Positions 16,455 through 28,925 are shown, counted from the stretch's first letter. The stretch: 64,000 nucleotides of DNA from Blasia pusilla (GCA_050084515.1 CM114272.1:58528001-58592000), one strand, 5' to 3'. The notes: generated by a model not told the origin, from the letters alone. Translations and numbers: made by a program.

Positions 16455-19406
16455 ATGGTGGCCATTCGAGAGGCAGTAGCTCTGGTTTCGCTGCTGCTAC
16501 TGCTGCTTCGAGCTTCTAGCGGAGCAACAGGGCAGAGTCTACCCGCTGGGCAGGTGGAGGCACTGACGCTCTTTGTGGACACGACTTGGCCCAATAATAA
16601 CTTCTCCAGTGTACAGGATCCGTGTTCTTGGGACGTCACGCGGGTGCATTGCTCCTCGGGCGTTGTTAAATCAGTGACCAGTTTGAACTTCTCGGGCTTA
16701 AGGCTGAATGGGAGCATCCCCGCATTCTCACTGGGAAATTTGACGTCGCTGAAGAACGTGGATCTCTCGCACAACAACTTGACAGGCGCTGTGCCGAGCG
16801 ATTTCAATCAGCTCCAGGTGCTGCTGACGCTGGATCTCAGTGGTAACAAGTGCGACGGTGACATTCTGAGTATCGTTGAAGATCTAGCTCAGCTGACACA
16901 CCTCAATCTCTCGGGCAATGCTTTCAGTAGCTCAATTACTGCAAACATCAGCAAACTCGCAAATCTGCATCATCTGGACATGTCGAAGAACGAATTCGGT
17001 GGGACTATTCCCAATGAAATCGGAGCTCTCGCAAGTCTCACAGTCTTCAACGTGAGCTGGAATAACATCAACGGCAACATCCCAGCGTCCCTAAGCAATT
17101 GCACTGCCCTCAACATCCTGGATCTAAGTGGCAATACCCTCAACGGTCCTCTTCCATCCGCTCTTCCCATGGGCTTGCGCACTCTCGCAGTCGCCAACAA
17201 TCAACTGTCGGGTTCACTTCCTCAGCAGCTTCCCTCTCAATTGCAGGTGCTCTCGCTCGGCTTCAACTCCCTAACCGGAAATCTCCCTGCGATGCCACCC
17301 ACTCTCAAGATTCTTGCGCTCGACAGGAACAACTTCAGCGGGCCCCTGCCATTAGACATCGTGGGACTGAAGCAGATCAGCTCTTTGTCGCTGGGAAACA
17401 ACCTTCTGAGCGGGGCGATCCCGCCCCCTCCTGTGGGCAGCGCCCTCTCGTCGGTCAACCTCGAGAGCAATAGCTTTGCTGGGGATGTGCCGAAGGAGCT
17501 GCTGTCGCTGGGCAGTCTGCGAATCCTGAAGCTGGGGGGCAACAAATTGACGGGCTCCTTAGCCAACATAAGCAGCGGCTTGCAGGTCTTGGACGTGCAC
17601 AACAACGGTCTGGGGGGCTCGATACAAGCATTTCTGGGAGAAGCGACTTCTTTGGTGCATTTGGATCTCTCCTCGAACGGTTTCGCGGAGTTCCCGGATA
17701 GTCTCTCGCATCTGGGAAGCCTCTCTTGGCTCGAGCTCGCCGACAACGAATTCCGCAGCTACTCCTTTCCGGAAGTGCTGCCTGACGGGCTGCTGCACCT
17801 GAGCTTGCGGGGGACCAATCTCACAGGTTCTCTACCGGAAACCATCGACTCGCCCATGAATCTCTCCTCTCTGGACCTGTCTTCGAATCGCCTCAACGGG
17901 AGCATTCCACGGAATCTGGGCGACCTCAAGTCCCTCTCGTACCTGAATCTCTCCGGCAACAGTTTGGAAGGAGCGATTCCGTCGGATCTGACGAACCTCA
18001 CATCCCTCGTCCTCTTAGATCTGTCGAACAACAACCTCTCGGGACGCATTCCAATCGACAACCAGTGGCTCACCTTCCCAACCACTTCTTTCTCAGGCAA
18101 TCCTCTCCTCTGCGGATACCAGACCATCCGACAATGCCCCCCATCTTCGCCATCGCCCGCTCCCCTCGCAGTGTCCCTCCGATCTCCGGGAAAATCCAGC
18201 ACCACAGGCATCATCGCCGGCGTCGTGAGCGCATTTGCAGTCGTCCTCGTGTGCGGCCTCGCCTTCTTGATCTGGTGCCGCGTCTCCAGAGCCGTGAAGC
18301 CGCTGGCGAGAGACGAAAGCAAACACGTCTCCGGCCCCATGTTCTTCGAGAAGGACGCGGAGACATGGGCGAGAGCGATCAAGGACGCGCACTCCATCCC
18401 TGTGATCATGTTCGAGAAGCCCCTGCTCTCGTTGTCGTTCGCGGACCTCCTCAGCTGCACCGCCAATTTCAGCAAGGAGCTGCAGATCGCCGATGGCGGA
18501 TACGGGCCCGTGTACAAGGGCATCCTGCGGGACGAGAGCGGCACCAGCATCCTCGCCATACTCGCCATCAAAGTGCTGGCGGAGGTGCGATTGAGAGACG
18601 AGAAAATCACAGCGGCGCGAATCGAGGCTCTGGCGAATGTGAAGCACCCCAATCTCGTGGCGCTGGCGGGGTACTGCCTGGTGGGCGAGGACATCCTGCT
18701 CATCCACGACTACATGGTCAATGGCGATCTCCATCGCTGGCTGCACGAATTGCCCGAGGGCACTCGCAATCCCGAGGATTGGAGCGGGGACACTTGGGAG
18801 CAGATGGAGGCCGACGACGACGAGGAGATCGAATCCGGCGGACTCCTGAGCTGGCCCACTCGCCACAAGATCGCGCTGGGGACCGCGAGAGCTCTGGCCT
18901 TCCTGCATCACGGCTGCTCTCCCCATGTCATCCACAGGGACGTCAAATCCAGCAACATTCTGCTGGACGCCGACTTCGATGCCCGCCTCATCGATGCCGG
19001 CCTCGCGGGCCTCGCCATCGCCCGAGACACTCCCGTAATCGGAGGAACTCTGGGCTACGTGCCGCCCGAATACGGCCAGACATGGCAGGCCACCACCAGA
19101 GGCGATGTGTACAGCTTCGGGGTGGTGCTTCTCGAGCTCGCCACCGGCAGAAAGCCCACGGGCCACTACTTCCACGACAGCTATGGCGGAAATCTCGTGG
19201 GCTGGGTGAGGCTCATGATCAAGGCGGACAGGAAAGGGCAGAAAGCGCTGGATCCCAAGCTGCTGAGGCGAGGCTACACGACGGAGATGCTGGAAGTTCT
19301 CAGGATTGGATACTTGTGCACTGCAGACGCCCCCGCGAAACGACCCACAATGCAGCAGGTCGTCGGCCTTTTGAAGGATTGTCACCCTCAGCCTCCCTCT
19401 CTTTGA
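16455..19406 (+). CDS. LRR receptor-like kinase, At2g24230/At5g58150 type, probably catalytically inactive
   Basis: A single exon encodes 983 residues. A signal peptide (residues 1 to about 27, with a run of Leu) is followed by a Cys-paired cap (DPCSWDVTRVHC), about twenty leucine-rich repeats, a C-cap (GNPLLCG), a transmembrane helix near residues 584-606 and a cytoplasmic kinase domain (about 655-978). The kinase closely resembles the Arabidopsis At2g24230 group: FEKPLLSLSFADLL, ALGTARALAFLHHGCSP and GYLCTADAPAKRP. The VAIK-type Lys is present (AIK, Lys706) and HRD is intact (827-829), but the metal-binding DFG is DAG (847-849). It is probably a plasma-membrane receptor or scaffold acting through partners. 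The start at 16455 was chosen because it puts the signal peptide at the N terminus. The frame stays open upstream to an ATG at 16287, which would bury the signal peptide. Confidence 0.9.
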   Translation: MVAIREAVALVSLLLLLLRASSGATGQSLPAGQVEALTLFVDTTWPNNNFSSVQDPCSWDVTRVHCSSGVVKSVTSLNFSGLRLNGSIPAFSLGNLTSLKNVDLSHNNLTGAVPSDFNQLQVLLTLDLSGNKCDGDILSIVEDLAQLTHLNLSGNAFSSSITANISKLANLHHLDMSKNEFGGTIPNEIGALASLTVFNVSWNNINGNIPASLSNCTALNILDLSGNTLNGPLPSALPMGLRTLAVANNQLSGSLPQQLPSQLQVLSLGFNSLTGNLPAMPPTLKILALDRNNFSGPLPLDIVGLKQISSLSLGNNLLSGAIPPPPVGSALSSVNLESNSFAGDVPKELLSLGSLRILKLGGNKLTGSLANISSGLQVLDVHNNGLGGSIQAFLGEATSLVHLDLSSNGFAEFPDSLSHLGSLSWLELADNEFRSYSFPEVLPDGLLHLSLRGTNLTGSLPETIDSPMNLSSLDLSSNRLNGSIPRNLGDLKSLSYLNLSGNSLEGAIPSDLTNLTSLVLLDLSNNNLSGRIPIDNQWLTFPTTSFSGNPLLCGYQTIRQCPPSSPSPAPLAVSLRSPGKSSTTGIIAGVVSAFAVVLVCGLAFLIWCRVSRAVKPLARDESKHVSGPMFFEKDAETWARAIKDAHSIPVIMFEKPLLSLSFADLLSCTANFSKELQIADGGYGPVYKGILRDESGTSILAILAIKVLAEVRLRDEKITAARIEALANVKHPNLVALAGYCLVGEDILLIHDYMVNGDLHRWLHELPEGTRNPEDWSGDTWEQMEADDDEEIESGGLLSWPTRHKIALGTARALAFLHHGCSPHVIHRDVKSSNILLDADFDARLIDAGLAGLAIARDTPVIGGTLGYVPPEYGQTWQATTRGDVYSFGVVLLELATGRKPTGHYFHDSYGGNLVGWVRLMIKADRKGQKALDPKLLRRGYTTEMLEVLRIGYLCTADAPAKRPTMQQVVGLLKDCHPQPPSL

Positions 19407-22400
19407 GCTCTGCTCTCGTCCCTCTCATTCTCATGGAATCCTCCCTCGACTCTCTACTGCTGCCATGGAATCATCACGCGACTCCTGTGGGTTCCGATCA
19501 GCTGAGTGAGTGAGCCACTCTCCCCAGCATCAGCAGCAGCACGAGGAGCAGGAGCAGGAGGAGCGAGGAATCGAAAACTCGACGGTTTCTTCAGCTGGAG
19601 CCTCGCCACAGGAGAGCATTGTAGCAGTGCATCTCCATGATTTTGTAATCCTACTCGTAAGAAAAAGGCGATGCTCTCAAATTTGCCATCGCACACCTTG
19701 AAGATGCAAAAACACCGAAGAATATGTAAGTTCACACTCAGTATACTTAGAAGAAGAAGAAGAAGAAGAAGAAGAAGAAGAAGAGTGAGTTGGAGTCCTC
19801 TGGTGAAATTAAGGATGGAGTTGTTGGCGGGAACGGCCATGGAGGTACCGAACCACTAGTAGTTTGATCTTCTTGGTAGATTAGATAGGCATGTGAGCAA
19901 GCGCACAGATGTCCGGTTTCTTTCAAGGCATTCGACTATCCACCTGTGTGTGGTGTGCACATTGTGAAGGTGTCATGTCGAGTCGCAGTTGTGTGCTCTT
20001 GTATCATTGCAGCGTCGCTTCTTTCAATTGGCTGCTCCCATGTTTCAGCTCGTCAGATCGGTAGGTCCTCTTGTTTCTAGGCTTCTCTTGCTGTCGGTTA
20101 CTCTTCGGATCGAGATGTTCCACCTTCATAAAACCCTGGATCAGTATTGTAAATAGTTTGCACCACAAATCCATTGCCTGATGGTTTGCCTTAGTGTGAT
20201 AGTTAACGAATTTGACTTACTTTTCCTTCAGTCGAAGCTCTTTCCTGACTACCTATGTAAATGAGAAAGAACTTTGTTCTCGATTCCAGCGGTTTCGATG
20301 TTCTACTCACCAATGCTGTGTCCTGTACTGATAGGATCAACTCTTGCTGTGCCCAGTACTCATATGTTCAACTCTGGTTGATAACCAGGCTCTTTAAAAA
20401 TTCTGCCCTGTCTCGTGCCAGATGGAGTGGTGCTGTGAAGTATATCGATGAGAATGTTGTGGCAACTTTTGTTGTATCAAGAGTTCTTTGAGATGGGCAG
20501 TTGCTTTGCACAAGGCTATCTTTTTTTTGGTCTCTCTCTCTCTCTCTTCATGTGGCCTGAGATGAACTACAGTATCGGATTTTGGAAGTTTGCTCGTGAG
20601 ATGAGTGTGAGGACACGTGCTGGTGGGTGTGAGGAGATTCATTCGGCGAACTTCGAAGTGTCTTTCTGTTTGCTAGGTATTGTGAACCTCCGAATTCGAA
20701 CACATTCCCTCAGCGTGGTTCTCTTGCATACCTTGGGTACTCGCTCCTTTTATTGTCACTCATACCTTCTTGCGACCTCTGTAACTCACTCTCAAACTTG
20801 TGACATGCCACAGAACTTGGAAACACAAGGACAATGTACCCGGCAGGGATGGTTGATGCCATTGTGGTCAGATTTCATGCTTTTAAATGTTGGCATCTTC
20901 TATACTTGTATCGCAGAAGATGTTCTGAATTTGTCAAGTTTTGTGTGGAGGACACATATTTTTGAGTAATGGTATCATGTATACTTGTGTAGTTTGACTT
21001 GTCAATTCTTGTGTTATGGACATATGTCCATAGGTGGCAACAGAAGATGTGATGGGTGTGCCAACACGTAGGTAAGTTCAGGGATGGATATGATTCGGTC
21101 TAGGGCAGGAATTCAGTATCATAGTTATGCAGTGAGGGAGTGATTGTTTCTTCTTGGGAATTCTCTGAAGTAGAGCTAAGGCGCAGACCTGGCCATGTGC
21201 CACGACGTTCTCTACGTGATGTGAATCGAACCTGATCTATGTCCTTCACTTTGTCGCCGAGAATTTGGATTGATCTGCTTTTGGAGCTCGCATATGCATC
21301 CCCACTTTTATCACCCACCCTTCTAAACTGCTGTACTTTGGTGAACAGGAGCTCCACTATATGGGCACTCATATAGACAGGACTTTGTGGTATCCACCTA
21401 TGGAACCTAGTCTTTATGAAGTATAGGTCTTGGTAAACCAAAGAATTTTTTTTTTAAATACAAGTAGTTTTAGGAACATGGGAACATGAAAAAAAAGGAA
21501 AGAAGACATGAAGTGGAAAGAAGACAATAGGAGAAGGTTTCAACCACAAAGACCTTACTTCTTCGAAGAAAACCCATGCAGTTTTGATACTAAAGATCTC
21601 TACCACGACACTATAGTGAAAAAACTACATCAACAATGATTTTTAGTACCATATCCTAAGCAAAAACAGGTGGTCAGATTTATATAATCATGGTGATGAA
21701 TTTGTCGTATTTGTTGACATTGGGAAGATCTTTATGCAACGTTTAAAGGAGTTTGGGTGCTTTTGTAGGTGAAGTTGGTTTTAGTTGACACCCTAAAGCC
21801 TAACGTTGCAAATCATCTCTTCGCAATGCACAAGAATGAATATGGAGGGAAATTGACTCTTGCACGAGTTCTTTTGGTGGTAGTCATGGTTTCAAATATT
21901 CATGGACTATGATGAAAGGAATGTTCTTAAAGTGTAACATGAATGTTACCCTGTCGATGCTCCACGTTAGTGAGATCATTCTCATTGGGTTCTCATCCGC
22001 ATGACCTACATGAATAGATTACCAATCCACCAATAGGTCTCAAAGGATGTGGAATAAGCAATACTAATCCCTCCAAAGATATTTTAAGTGGCCCTCTATC
22101 AAGAGGCCAAATTTCAACATTGATCATATCTACCATGTAAGTGCCAAGGGCTCATAAGTGATGAGCGGCATACAAAGGGTTCACTCCTTACAAGGAATGC
22201 CACACTCATGACCAACCTCTCAACGCACCAAGGTTGCCACTCTACATAAAGAAGGGTGATCTAAACATATTGGTTACCTCTCTACCAACTTATGATCTAT
22301 TAAATAGCAAAAAAAAAAAAGACCCTCATAAACCTCAATGTAATATTTTTCTTATCTATCACAATAGAAGTACAATTAATTGATACTGATGAAAGTAAGT

Positions 22401-22555
22401 TGATGTGAATTTGGACGTATAATTCCATACTTCAAAAATTTAAGAACCTTAGTTAGTCATATAAAAAATAAATTCCTTATTAAAAGACTTGCTAGTTATG
22501 TAGTGAATGTGTAGCATACATAATGGAAATAGATTAGGAAATGTATATCATAATC
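19407..22555. other. 3' flank of the receptor kinase gene, no gene seen
   Basis: The first part probably holds the 3' untranslated region. It contains an AAG run (19751-19785). Frames up to 173 codons occur near 20.4-21.0 kb but lack domains and codon bias, and the DNA becomes AT-rich after about 21.4 kb. Confidence 0.45.
19751..19785 (+). repeat. (AAG)n microsatellite
   Basis: About 35 bp of uninterrupted AAG repeat in the 3' flank of the receptor kinase gene. Confidence 0.95.
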
Positions 22556-22560
22556 CATAG

Positions 22561-23853
22561 TGTGATACCCATAATTTTGTACTTTTGAAGAAATATTTTT
22601 TTTTATTCAACGAAGATTTGTACATACATTATGATTTTGATTATTATATATTATCATGAGGAGGAATGAGTAAGATTAAAGTGAATCATGAAGCTCCAAG
22701 GACAAGACAGAGAGTTTGAAAATCAAGGATTTGCATAAGAGGAGAGGAGACTAAAATAACGAAGTCTCAAGACCCAGCAAGAAGCTTCGGAACGACAACG
22801 AAGCTCTGCGAAGCTTTGTCTATGAAGTACTTCGCTCTATAACGAAGCATAACAAAGCATAACGAAGCATGAAGAAGAAGAGAAAGAAATACTTCGCTCT
22901 TGTATGAAGCACGAAGAACGAAGCACCTGGAACAAGAACAAAGAATGGAGCGCTTCGTCTTCAGATAAGGAGAAAGAGCTTCGTCCTCAAGCGAAGCAAA
23001 AGATGTCCAGACTTATCAGCGAAGCAAAGCTAAGATTGACACTGATTTCAAGCAACACATAGTTAGAACAGTTAGAATAGGAAGAGACGCAACCCTTTGT
23101 ATCAAATTGGTAGTTATGACAGTTTTTTTCTGCGGATTCATAGGGATCATAGGAAAAGCAAAGAGCACCATAGATCTAGGTAGTTACAAAAGTTGAAGAG
23201 CCACCAGCTTCATCAAAACCGCTTCGAATCTTTGGATCACTCCTCCTTCAGAGAGTATTTAAGAAGCATAGAAATAGCTATCATGATCATTCTCTTCCAA
23301 AGTCCTCATGCTATAGGAATGGTCTGAGCAAGGGAGTAGTACCCTCTCGAGCTTGTATACACTTTGAAGCTTTCTCATTCTTGATGGAGTAGTAAAGCAA
23401 TCATTCATTCATTCTGATGTGCGATGCTTATGTCGAAGTATTCTTATTGGGTGTGCAGAATGAAGAGTGAATCAGGCGAACCGTTCTCATCAATGGAATA
23501 ATCAACATAAAGTTGTACGAAATCTGTTTGACAGAGAGTAGCCTGTCGAGACAGATTGAGTTCCGAAAGTAGGAGAAGCCGGCTTTCATGTTGAGGTCTC
23601 TGTGAGGTTTCTTGAAATCGAGAGGAAATCTACCTGAACATGCTGTCAACTCCACTAGAAAGAATTGAGAAAAGAACCTTTGGTACTAAGAAAGATCTGA
23701 AGATATTGATAAGACATTGAATATAAATCATATACATTTAAATACCACTATTACAACAGAATTGTAATTTCGAACTCTCTTTTCATCAAACAATGATCCT
23801 TTTGGGATCGAACTTATTAAATGATTGTAAAATAGAAACTCTTGTACATTACA
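22561..23853. mobile_element. Solo LTR, 1293 bp, with 5-bp target duplication CATAG
   Basis: The segment begins TGTGATACCC and ends GTACATTACA, so its ends are TGT...ACA. It is flanked by identical CATAG at 22556-22560 and 23854-23858. No internal retrotransposon region lies on either side, so this fits an LTR left after recombination between two LTRs. A TATA-like AGAGTATTTAAGAAG lies near 23252, and a cluster of CGAAGC/GCTTCG motifs fills about 22760-23050. The orientation is not proven; the TATA-like site suggests plus. Confidence 0.85.
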
Positions 23854-23968
23854 CATAGTGAGAAATTAATTTTTAAGGCTTTGCCTTCTCCAATTTGGAG
23901 ATGGAGAAAGGACCCTAATAGGATACAAATTGCTAATCAATATACAGCGGCTCTTCTCAAAAAAAATC

Positions 23969-23972
<4 letters not shown>

Positions 23973-24054
<82 letters not shown>
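23973..24054. repeat. (CT)n microsatellite
   Basis: About 82 bp of uninterrupted TC dinucleotide. The following 24.13-24.18 kb shares a GCGGGGTCTATG...GCTATGACA block with 29.69-29.73 kb, where a CT tract also precedes it, so it is probably part of a Ty3/gypsy LTR fragment. Confidence 0.95.
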
Positions 24055-24055
<1 letters not shown>

Positions 24056-24379
24056 AGTATCTTTGCCTCCTCTCATATGATATCTTTACTTCTTCCTCTC
24101 TCTACACTCATCCTAGTCTCAAGCATTGTCTAACTTTGGTGCGGGGTCTATGATCAGAAGGCTATGACAAGCACTAATTAATGAGTTTGGGTGCTCAATT
24201 AAGAAACAAATAAGCCATTATCTCGCCCGAACTCTCTGAGAAAGCCACCAAATCAATCCACTAGAAAAAATGCTCCATCATGTAAAACACATGCTGACTA
24301 TGACATACCATCTATAGAATAGGCCTTTTAAAGTCCAAAATCCAACAATAACTTAATCCCATGATCACAAAAACATGCA

Positions 24380-25110
24380 TTGTGGTGTCGGAGCATTGAA
24401 TAATGCTCACGTTCTATCTATCACAAACTATGCATGTGACTTCAAATTATTGAACATTATTTGCACATCACACCATTGATTTTGAATTTAAAACAAATTA
24501 TGTATAACCTTATCTCCAAATTGACCCAACTCCTTATGAGCATGTCTCACAACTCGTTCTCATTGTGAAGGATGAGTCACCATCCATATTCGACCTTGCA
24601 TTCTCCTAAACTCTTAGTACGTCGTTCCCTTCAAGCTTAAACCTTTTGGCTCATTGGAGGACTTGATCAAGGATCATACATTGTAGCATTCATAATGCTT
24701 CTTATGACATCAATGGTAGAAGACTATCTCATCATCCTGGATGTCTCAATTTCTCCTTGATTCCTCAATGGTCTTTGGATATGAGGACTCACAATCCAAC
24801 CTTCCTTCCAAAGAGGATATCTCATGTTGATCTAGCATAATCAACAAATATAAGAAGGCATATTCATGTTGATTAGATACCAACTCGCTACGAATCTCAT
24901 CATATGACCATTCTCTAGCTTGCACTTGGATTGCAAACCAAATCGTCTGTATCCTCGATTAGATTTCATTATGTCTATGATAATAGAAAATCTTTCTAAA
25001 AGTCATACTCTTGCAACAAAAGTGCCCATCTAACAAGCTTCCTTAGGAACTTATCAGATTCAATCAACTATTTGAGTGATTGATGACCAATTATGAGCGG
25101 GAAATTTGTC
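24380..25110 (-). mobile_element. Ty3/gypsy pol fragment (RNase H to integrase zinc-binding region), same family as element C
   Basis: The segment aligns by eye with the minus-strand pol of element C (50.4-51.1 kb). Shared blocks include CCAACTCCTT.TG.GCATG, CATCTAACAAGCTTCCTTAG against CATCTCGCAAGCTTCCCTG, and TGATTGATGACCAATTATGA against TGGTTGATGATCAGTGATGA. No open frame survives. It is joined directly to a gag fragment in the opposite orientation, so this is a rearranged relic. Confidence 0.65.
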
Positions 25111-25189
25111 ATGCTTATATCCATGATTGTCACTCATCAAACACACAAACGCTAGACAAACTCAACCATCCACCGAACACAACCATGAA

Positions 25190-27050
25190 GGCAAGTCATT
25201 ACCAAAATATCTCCAATTGTGCCACTCAAGGCCACATCGCACCACACCATCTCCATCATGAAGTTGCACCACACTATTGAGCAACATGCCATTATAACTG
25301 TAGTCATACCATTCCACCATTCCTACATTGTATAGAGTTGTGTCAATATCGAGGAGTACACCTAATCAAACAACTGGAAGAGTTTGGTCTTATGACCAAC
25401 TTGGGGTCGAGTGAAAATTGGCCTAGGAGCAACATCCACGTTGTGTTTCACGTTACCCATGCTAGACCCTTGGCTTGCACTTGTGAGAAATTCCGAGTGT
25501 TAGATGTTTGTCGTAGAGTCTGATTTGAGGGAATGTCGTGAGCATCATTGATGTTGATATTGATGAAGAGGCATAGACATGTGTGGGATACTCATAGAGA
25601 TAGTTTTTCCCTATGCTGATTAGGGGATAGGGCAACATAGATAATTTCCGCACCCCATCACTTGTTACGATATCATACACATCCGAGAGTGAGGGAGTAT
25701 AGGTTTGAGTGTTGCACGTTTAGTATAGTTTCGAGTGACTTAGAGTTTACTCATGACGTTGATAATGACCATGCGAGAGTTGCATGAGTTTCACCACGAT
25801 GTCCATTTGTGGTTGTGAGAGGTGAGGTGTTGAGAGTAGTACCATAGGGTTTACGTGGAGTGTTGTGAGGTATCGAGGGTCTACTAGAGAGGGACTAGCT
25901 TGGCCTCCCTTTGTGTCATCTTCACACAAAGGAGCGACTTTAGAGGAGGACTTCCTTGATGTGTCACCCAAGGCATTGAGTGGTTCCAATCCGTAGGCAT
26001 ACAAGATAGATGCCCATGGTAGAGGACCACATACGTTTTTAGAAGCAGTGGGGACCATTGAGTTGCACGACTTTATTATAGAGTTTCAAAGTTGATGCAA
26101 GTTCTAGAGGGAGAGGAACTCTTGAGAGTTCAATGCATTCATAACATGGACCAACATATTTCAACCCTTGGAGGGATGGCCAATAGATGATACCACGAGT
26201 TTTTGGCCAAGTTTTCAGCGGAGATCGAGGCCTAGAGACTTTACTAGGATCCACACTATGTGTCGAGGACAAAGCCTTTTGCGGATGATAAGGAGGAGAC
26301 GAAAGAGGCTACCTCCTCTGCTACCAATGAGACCCAAGGAGGAGTGACTCATTGAAGAGCAATTACATGGTCTAGTCAAGTTCATATGAAGTTCAACCAT
26401 GTGGTTGAGTTTTGCGCAGAGTTGAAGAGGAACTACTAGGAAGTACAAACCAAGAAGTCGAAGAGCATCCACGAATTCCATTGACGAAAGGGATAAATTT
26501 TGTGCAAGGTATTCACATGCTTGCAAAGATTGATTCACATTACTCAAGGAGTGATTAAGGCCCATGCTGTCCAAGCATGGTACGAAGCATTGGAGCGTAA
26601 TTTGGGGAGAAGAGTGAGGGATGTGACTTTGCTTTATCATACCTCACCTACTTTGAGAGATATTTTTGAGATGGCCGAGCATATTGAGCACAATATGGCA
26701 GAGGAGAGCATAATGACATTGAGCTAGGAAAGAGAGACTTTGTGAGGAGCGACCATTCCACAGGTGCAATAGTGTCGAGCCATAGAGAGCGGAGTGCGTC
26801 ACCGTGGATGCCACGAGGTCAACGAGAGCCCATGTGGCCTAGGTGTGAGCCATCATATATGGGCCAACAGTAGCCATGAGTGACTTGTAGGGCATGTGGT
26901 GGGGCCCATTGCCAGAGAGATTGTATCCGCTAAGGGAGTGGAAGTACCTTTCCAACCCTTGGACCAGATCAACCTCCAATGGGAATATTCCAATCTGACC
27001 ACTACCAACGAGTGCTTTGCCTTGCACCCCGAGTTATGATCAGCTAGGGA
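25190..27050 (+). mobile_element. Ty3/gypsy gag relic, left arm of an inverted pair
   Basis: Gag of the same family as elements B and C. Diagnostic pieces are LQRLIHITQGVIKAHAVQAWY and SPTLRDIFEMAEHIEHNMAEE (about 26514-26705), then a zinc knuckle C-x2-C-x3-H-x4-C at 26886-26924 (CRACGGAHCQRDC). Many stops separate these pieces. The 5' part (25.2-25.4 kb) matches leader sequence repeated in reverse at 28.6-28.9 kb. Confidence 0.7.
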
Positions 27051-27104
27051 AGCTAAGAGGGGCCTAGAGAAAGTTGGAAGACACTGAGGTCCTCTCGCTT
27101 TTGC

Positions 27105-28925
27105 AATAGTGCAAGGCGAACCACCTCTCCTGGGTATAACCATACCATTGGGAGTGGTCATAATGGAATGTTCTCAATCGGAGGACAATCTGGTCTAGGG
27201 GTTGGGAACGTATGTCCACTCCTCTAGTGCGTGCAATCTTTTTGGTGACGGACCCCATCACATGCCCACTATGTCGCTCTTGGCTATTTTTGGCCCGCAT
27301 ATGATGACATTGGCCTCGGCTGCATGGGTTCTTGCTGACCTCTTGGCACTCAAGGTGGCGCACTTTGCTCTATGGCTTGACGCTTCTACACGTGTCAAAT
27401 GATCGCTCCTCGCAACATCTCTCTTGTGTAGCTCAAGGGTGGTATGCTCTCCTATGCCATATCGTGCTCAATATCTCTCAAATTAGGTGAGGTGTGATAA
27501 AGCAACGTCATATCCCTCACCCTTCTCCGTAAATCACGCTCCAATGCTCTGTACTATGCTCTAACAGCCTTGGCCTCAATTAGTCATTGTGTAACGTTTA
27601 TAAATCATCACAAGCATGTGAACACCTAACCAAAAAAACTCTCTTCTATTGATGGAATTTGTGGATGCTCTTCAACTTCTCGGTCTGTACCCTTGGTAGT
27701 TCCTCTTCAACTCCACAAAGAACTCAACCATGTGGTTGAACCTTGGACAAACTCGACTAGACAATGCAACTACTTTTGGATGAATCACCTCTCCTTGGGG
27801 CTCATTGGTAGAAGAAGGTAGCCTCTCTCGTCTCTTACTCATCATCTGCAAATGGCTTTGTCCATGACATATAGTGTGGATCATAGTAAAGTCTCAAGGC
27901 ATTGATCTCCATTGAAAACCTTGCCGAAAACTCATAGTAGTCATCCATCGACAACCCCTCTAAATGAAACATGTTGGTCCATGTTGTGAACAGGTTGAAA
28001 TCTCCAGAGTTCTCACCCTCAGGGAGTTAAACCAACTTCAAAACTCCGTAATGAAGTCGTGCAAATCGATGGTCTCTATGGATCTTAAAAACCTACATGG
28101 TCCTCTATCTTGATTGTTCATCTTATATGCCCACGTGTCGGATTCACTCTATGCCTTGGATGACGCAATAGGGAACTCCTCTCCAAAGCTCTCTTTTGTC
28201 TAAAGATGACATAGAGGGAGGTTGAACTGGTCCCTCACAGGGAGACCCTCGGTACCTTGCGCCACTCTATCTCAATCCTTTATTGCTACTCTCAACATCT
28301 CGCCACTTAAAACTACGAAAAGACGCAGTGGTGAAACTTATGCAACTTTCACATGGTCACTATCACGCTAGCGAGTAAATCCTCAATCACTCGAAACTAT
28401 AAACGTGCAACATTCAAACCTACACTTCCTCACTCTCGGATGTGTATGACATCGTAACAAGAGATAGGATGTGGTAATTATCTACGTTGATCTATCCCCT
28501 AGTAAGCATAGAGAATAACTATCACTATGAGCATCCCACATATGTCTATGCCTCTTAGTCTCATACATCAACGATGCTTATGATATTCCCTCAAACCAAA
28601 CTCTATGACAAAAACCTAACACTCAAAATTTCTCATCGGTGCATCCAAAGGGCCTGGGATGGGTAATCTGAATCACAATGTCCAAGTTGCTCCTAGGAAA
28701 CTATCACTCAATGCCAACTTGGTCTTAAAACCAAACTCCTCCAATTTTTTGATTAAGCATACTCATCAATACTTATGCGACTCAATTCTCATCAATGATG
28801 CGGTGTGATCACGAGTGGTACGATTCAACATTGGTGGCAGTGTACAACTATAATTAGAATGGCTCATTGCTCAATGATGTGATGCGACCTAGTGATCAAG
28901 ATGGTGCACTGAATCCTCAAACGAT
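27105..28925 (-). mobile_element. Ty3/gypsy gag relic, right arm of an inverted pair
   Basis: The reverse complement repeats the gag region of the plus-strand arm, ending on the same sequence after the zinc knuckle, so the two copies meet tail to tail near 27.05-27.1 kb. The fragment at 27672-27884 matches the region of element C gag that contains PHYVSWTEPFPDEEEESRE. The knuckle has degenerated (the GHVMGSVTKKIA region). Divergence between arms is substantial. The arm runs into its own leader and LTR to the right. Confidence 0.65.

Noticed and set aside
17759-19385. 314- and 430-codon minus-strand frames opposite the receptor kinase
   Set aside because: They are antisense shadows created by the third-position GC bias of the real gene and show no domain.
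18065-19513. 482-codon plus-strand frame over the receptor kinase
   Set aside because: It overlaps the kinase domain in another frame, is rich in Arg, Ala, His and Gly as expected of a shadow of GC-rich coding DNA, and has no domain.
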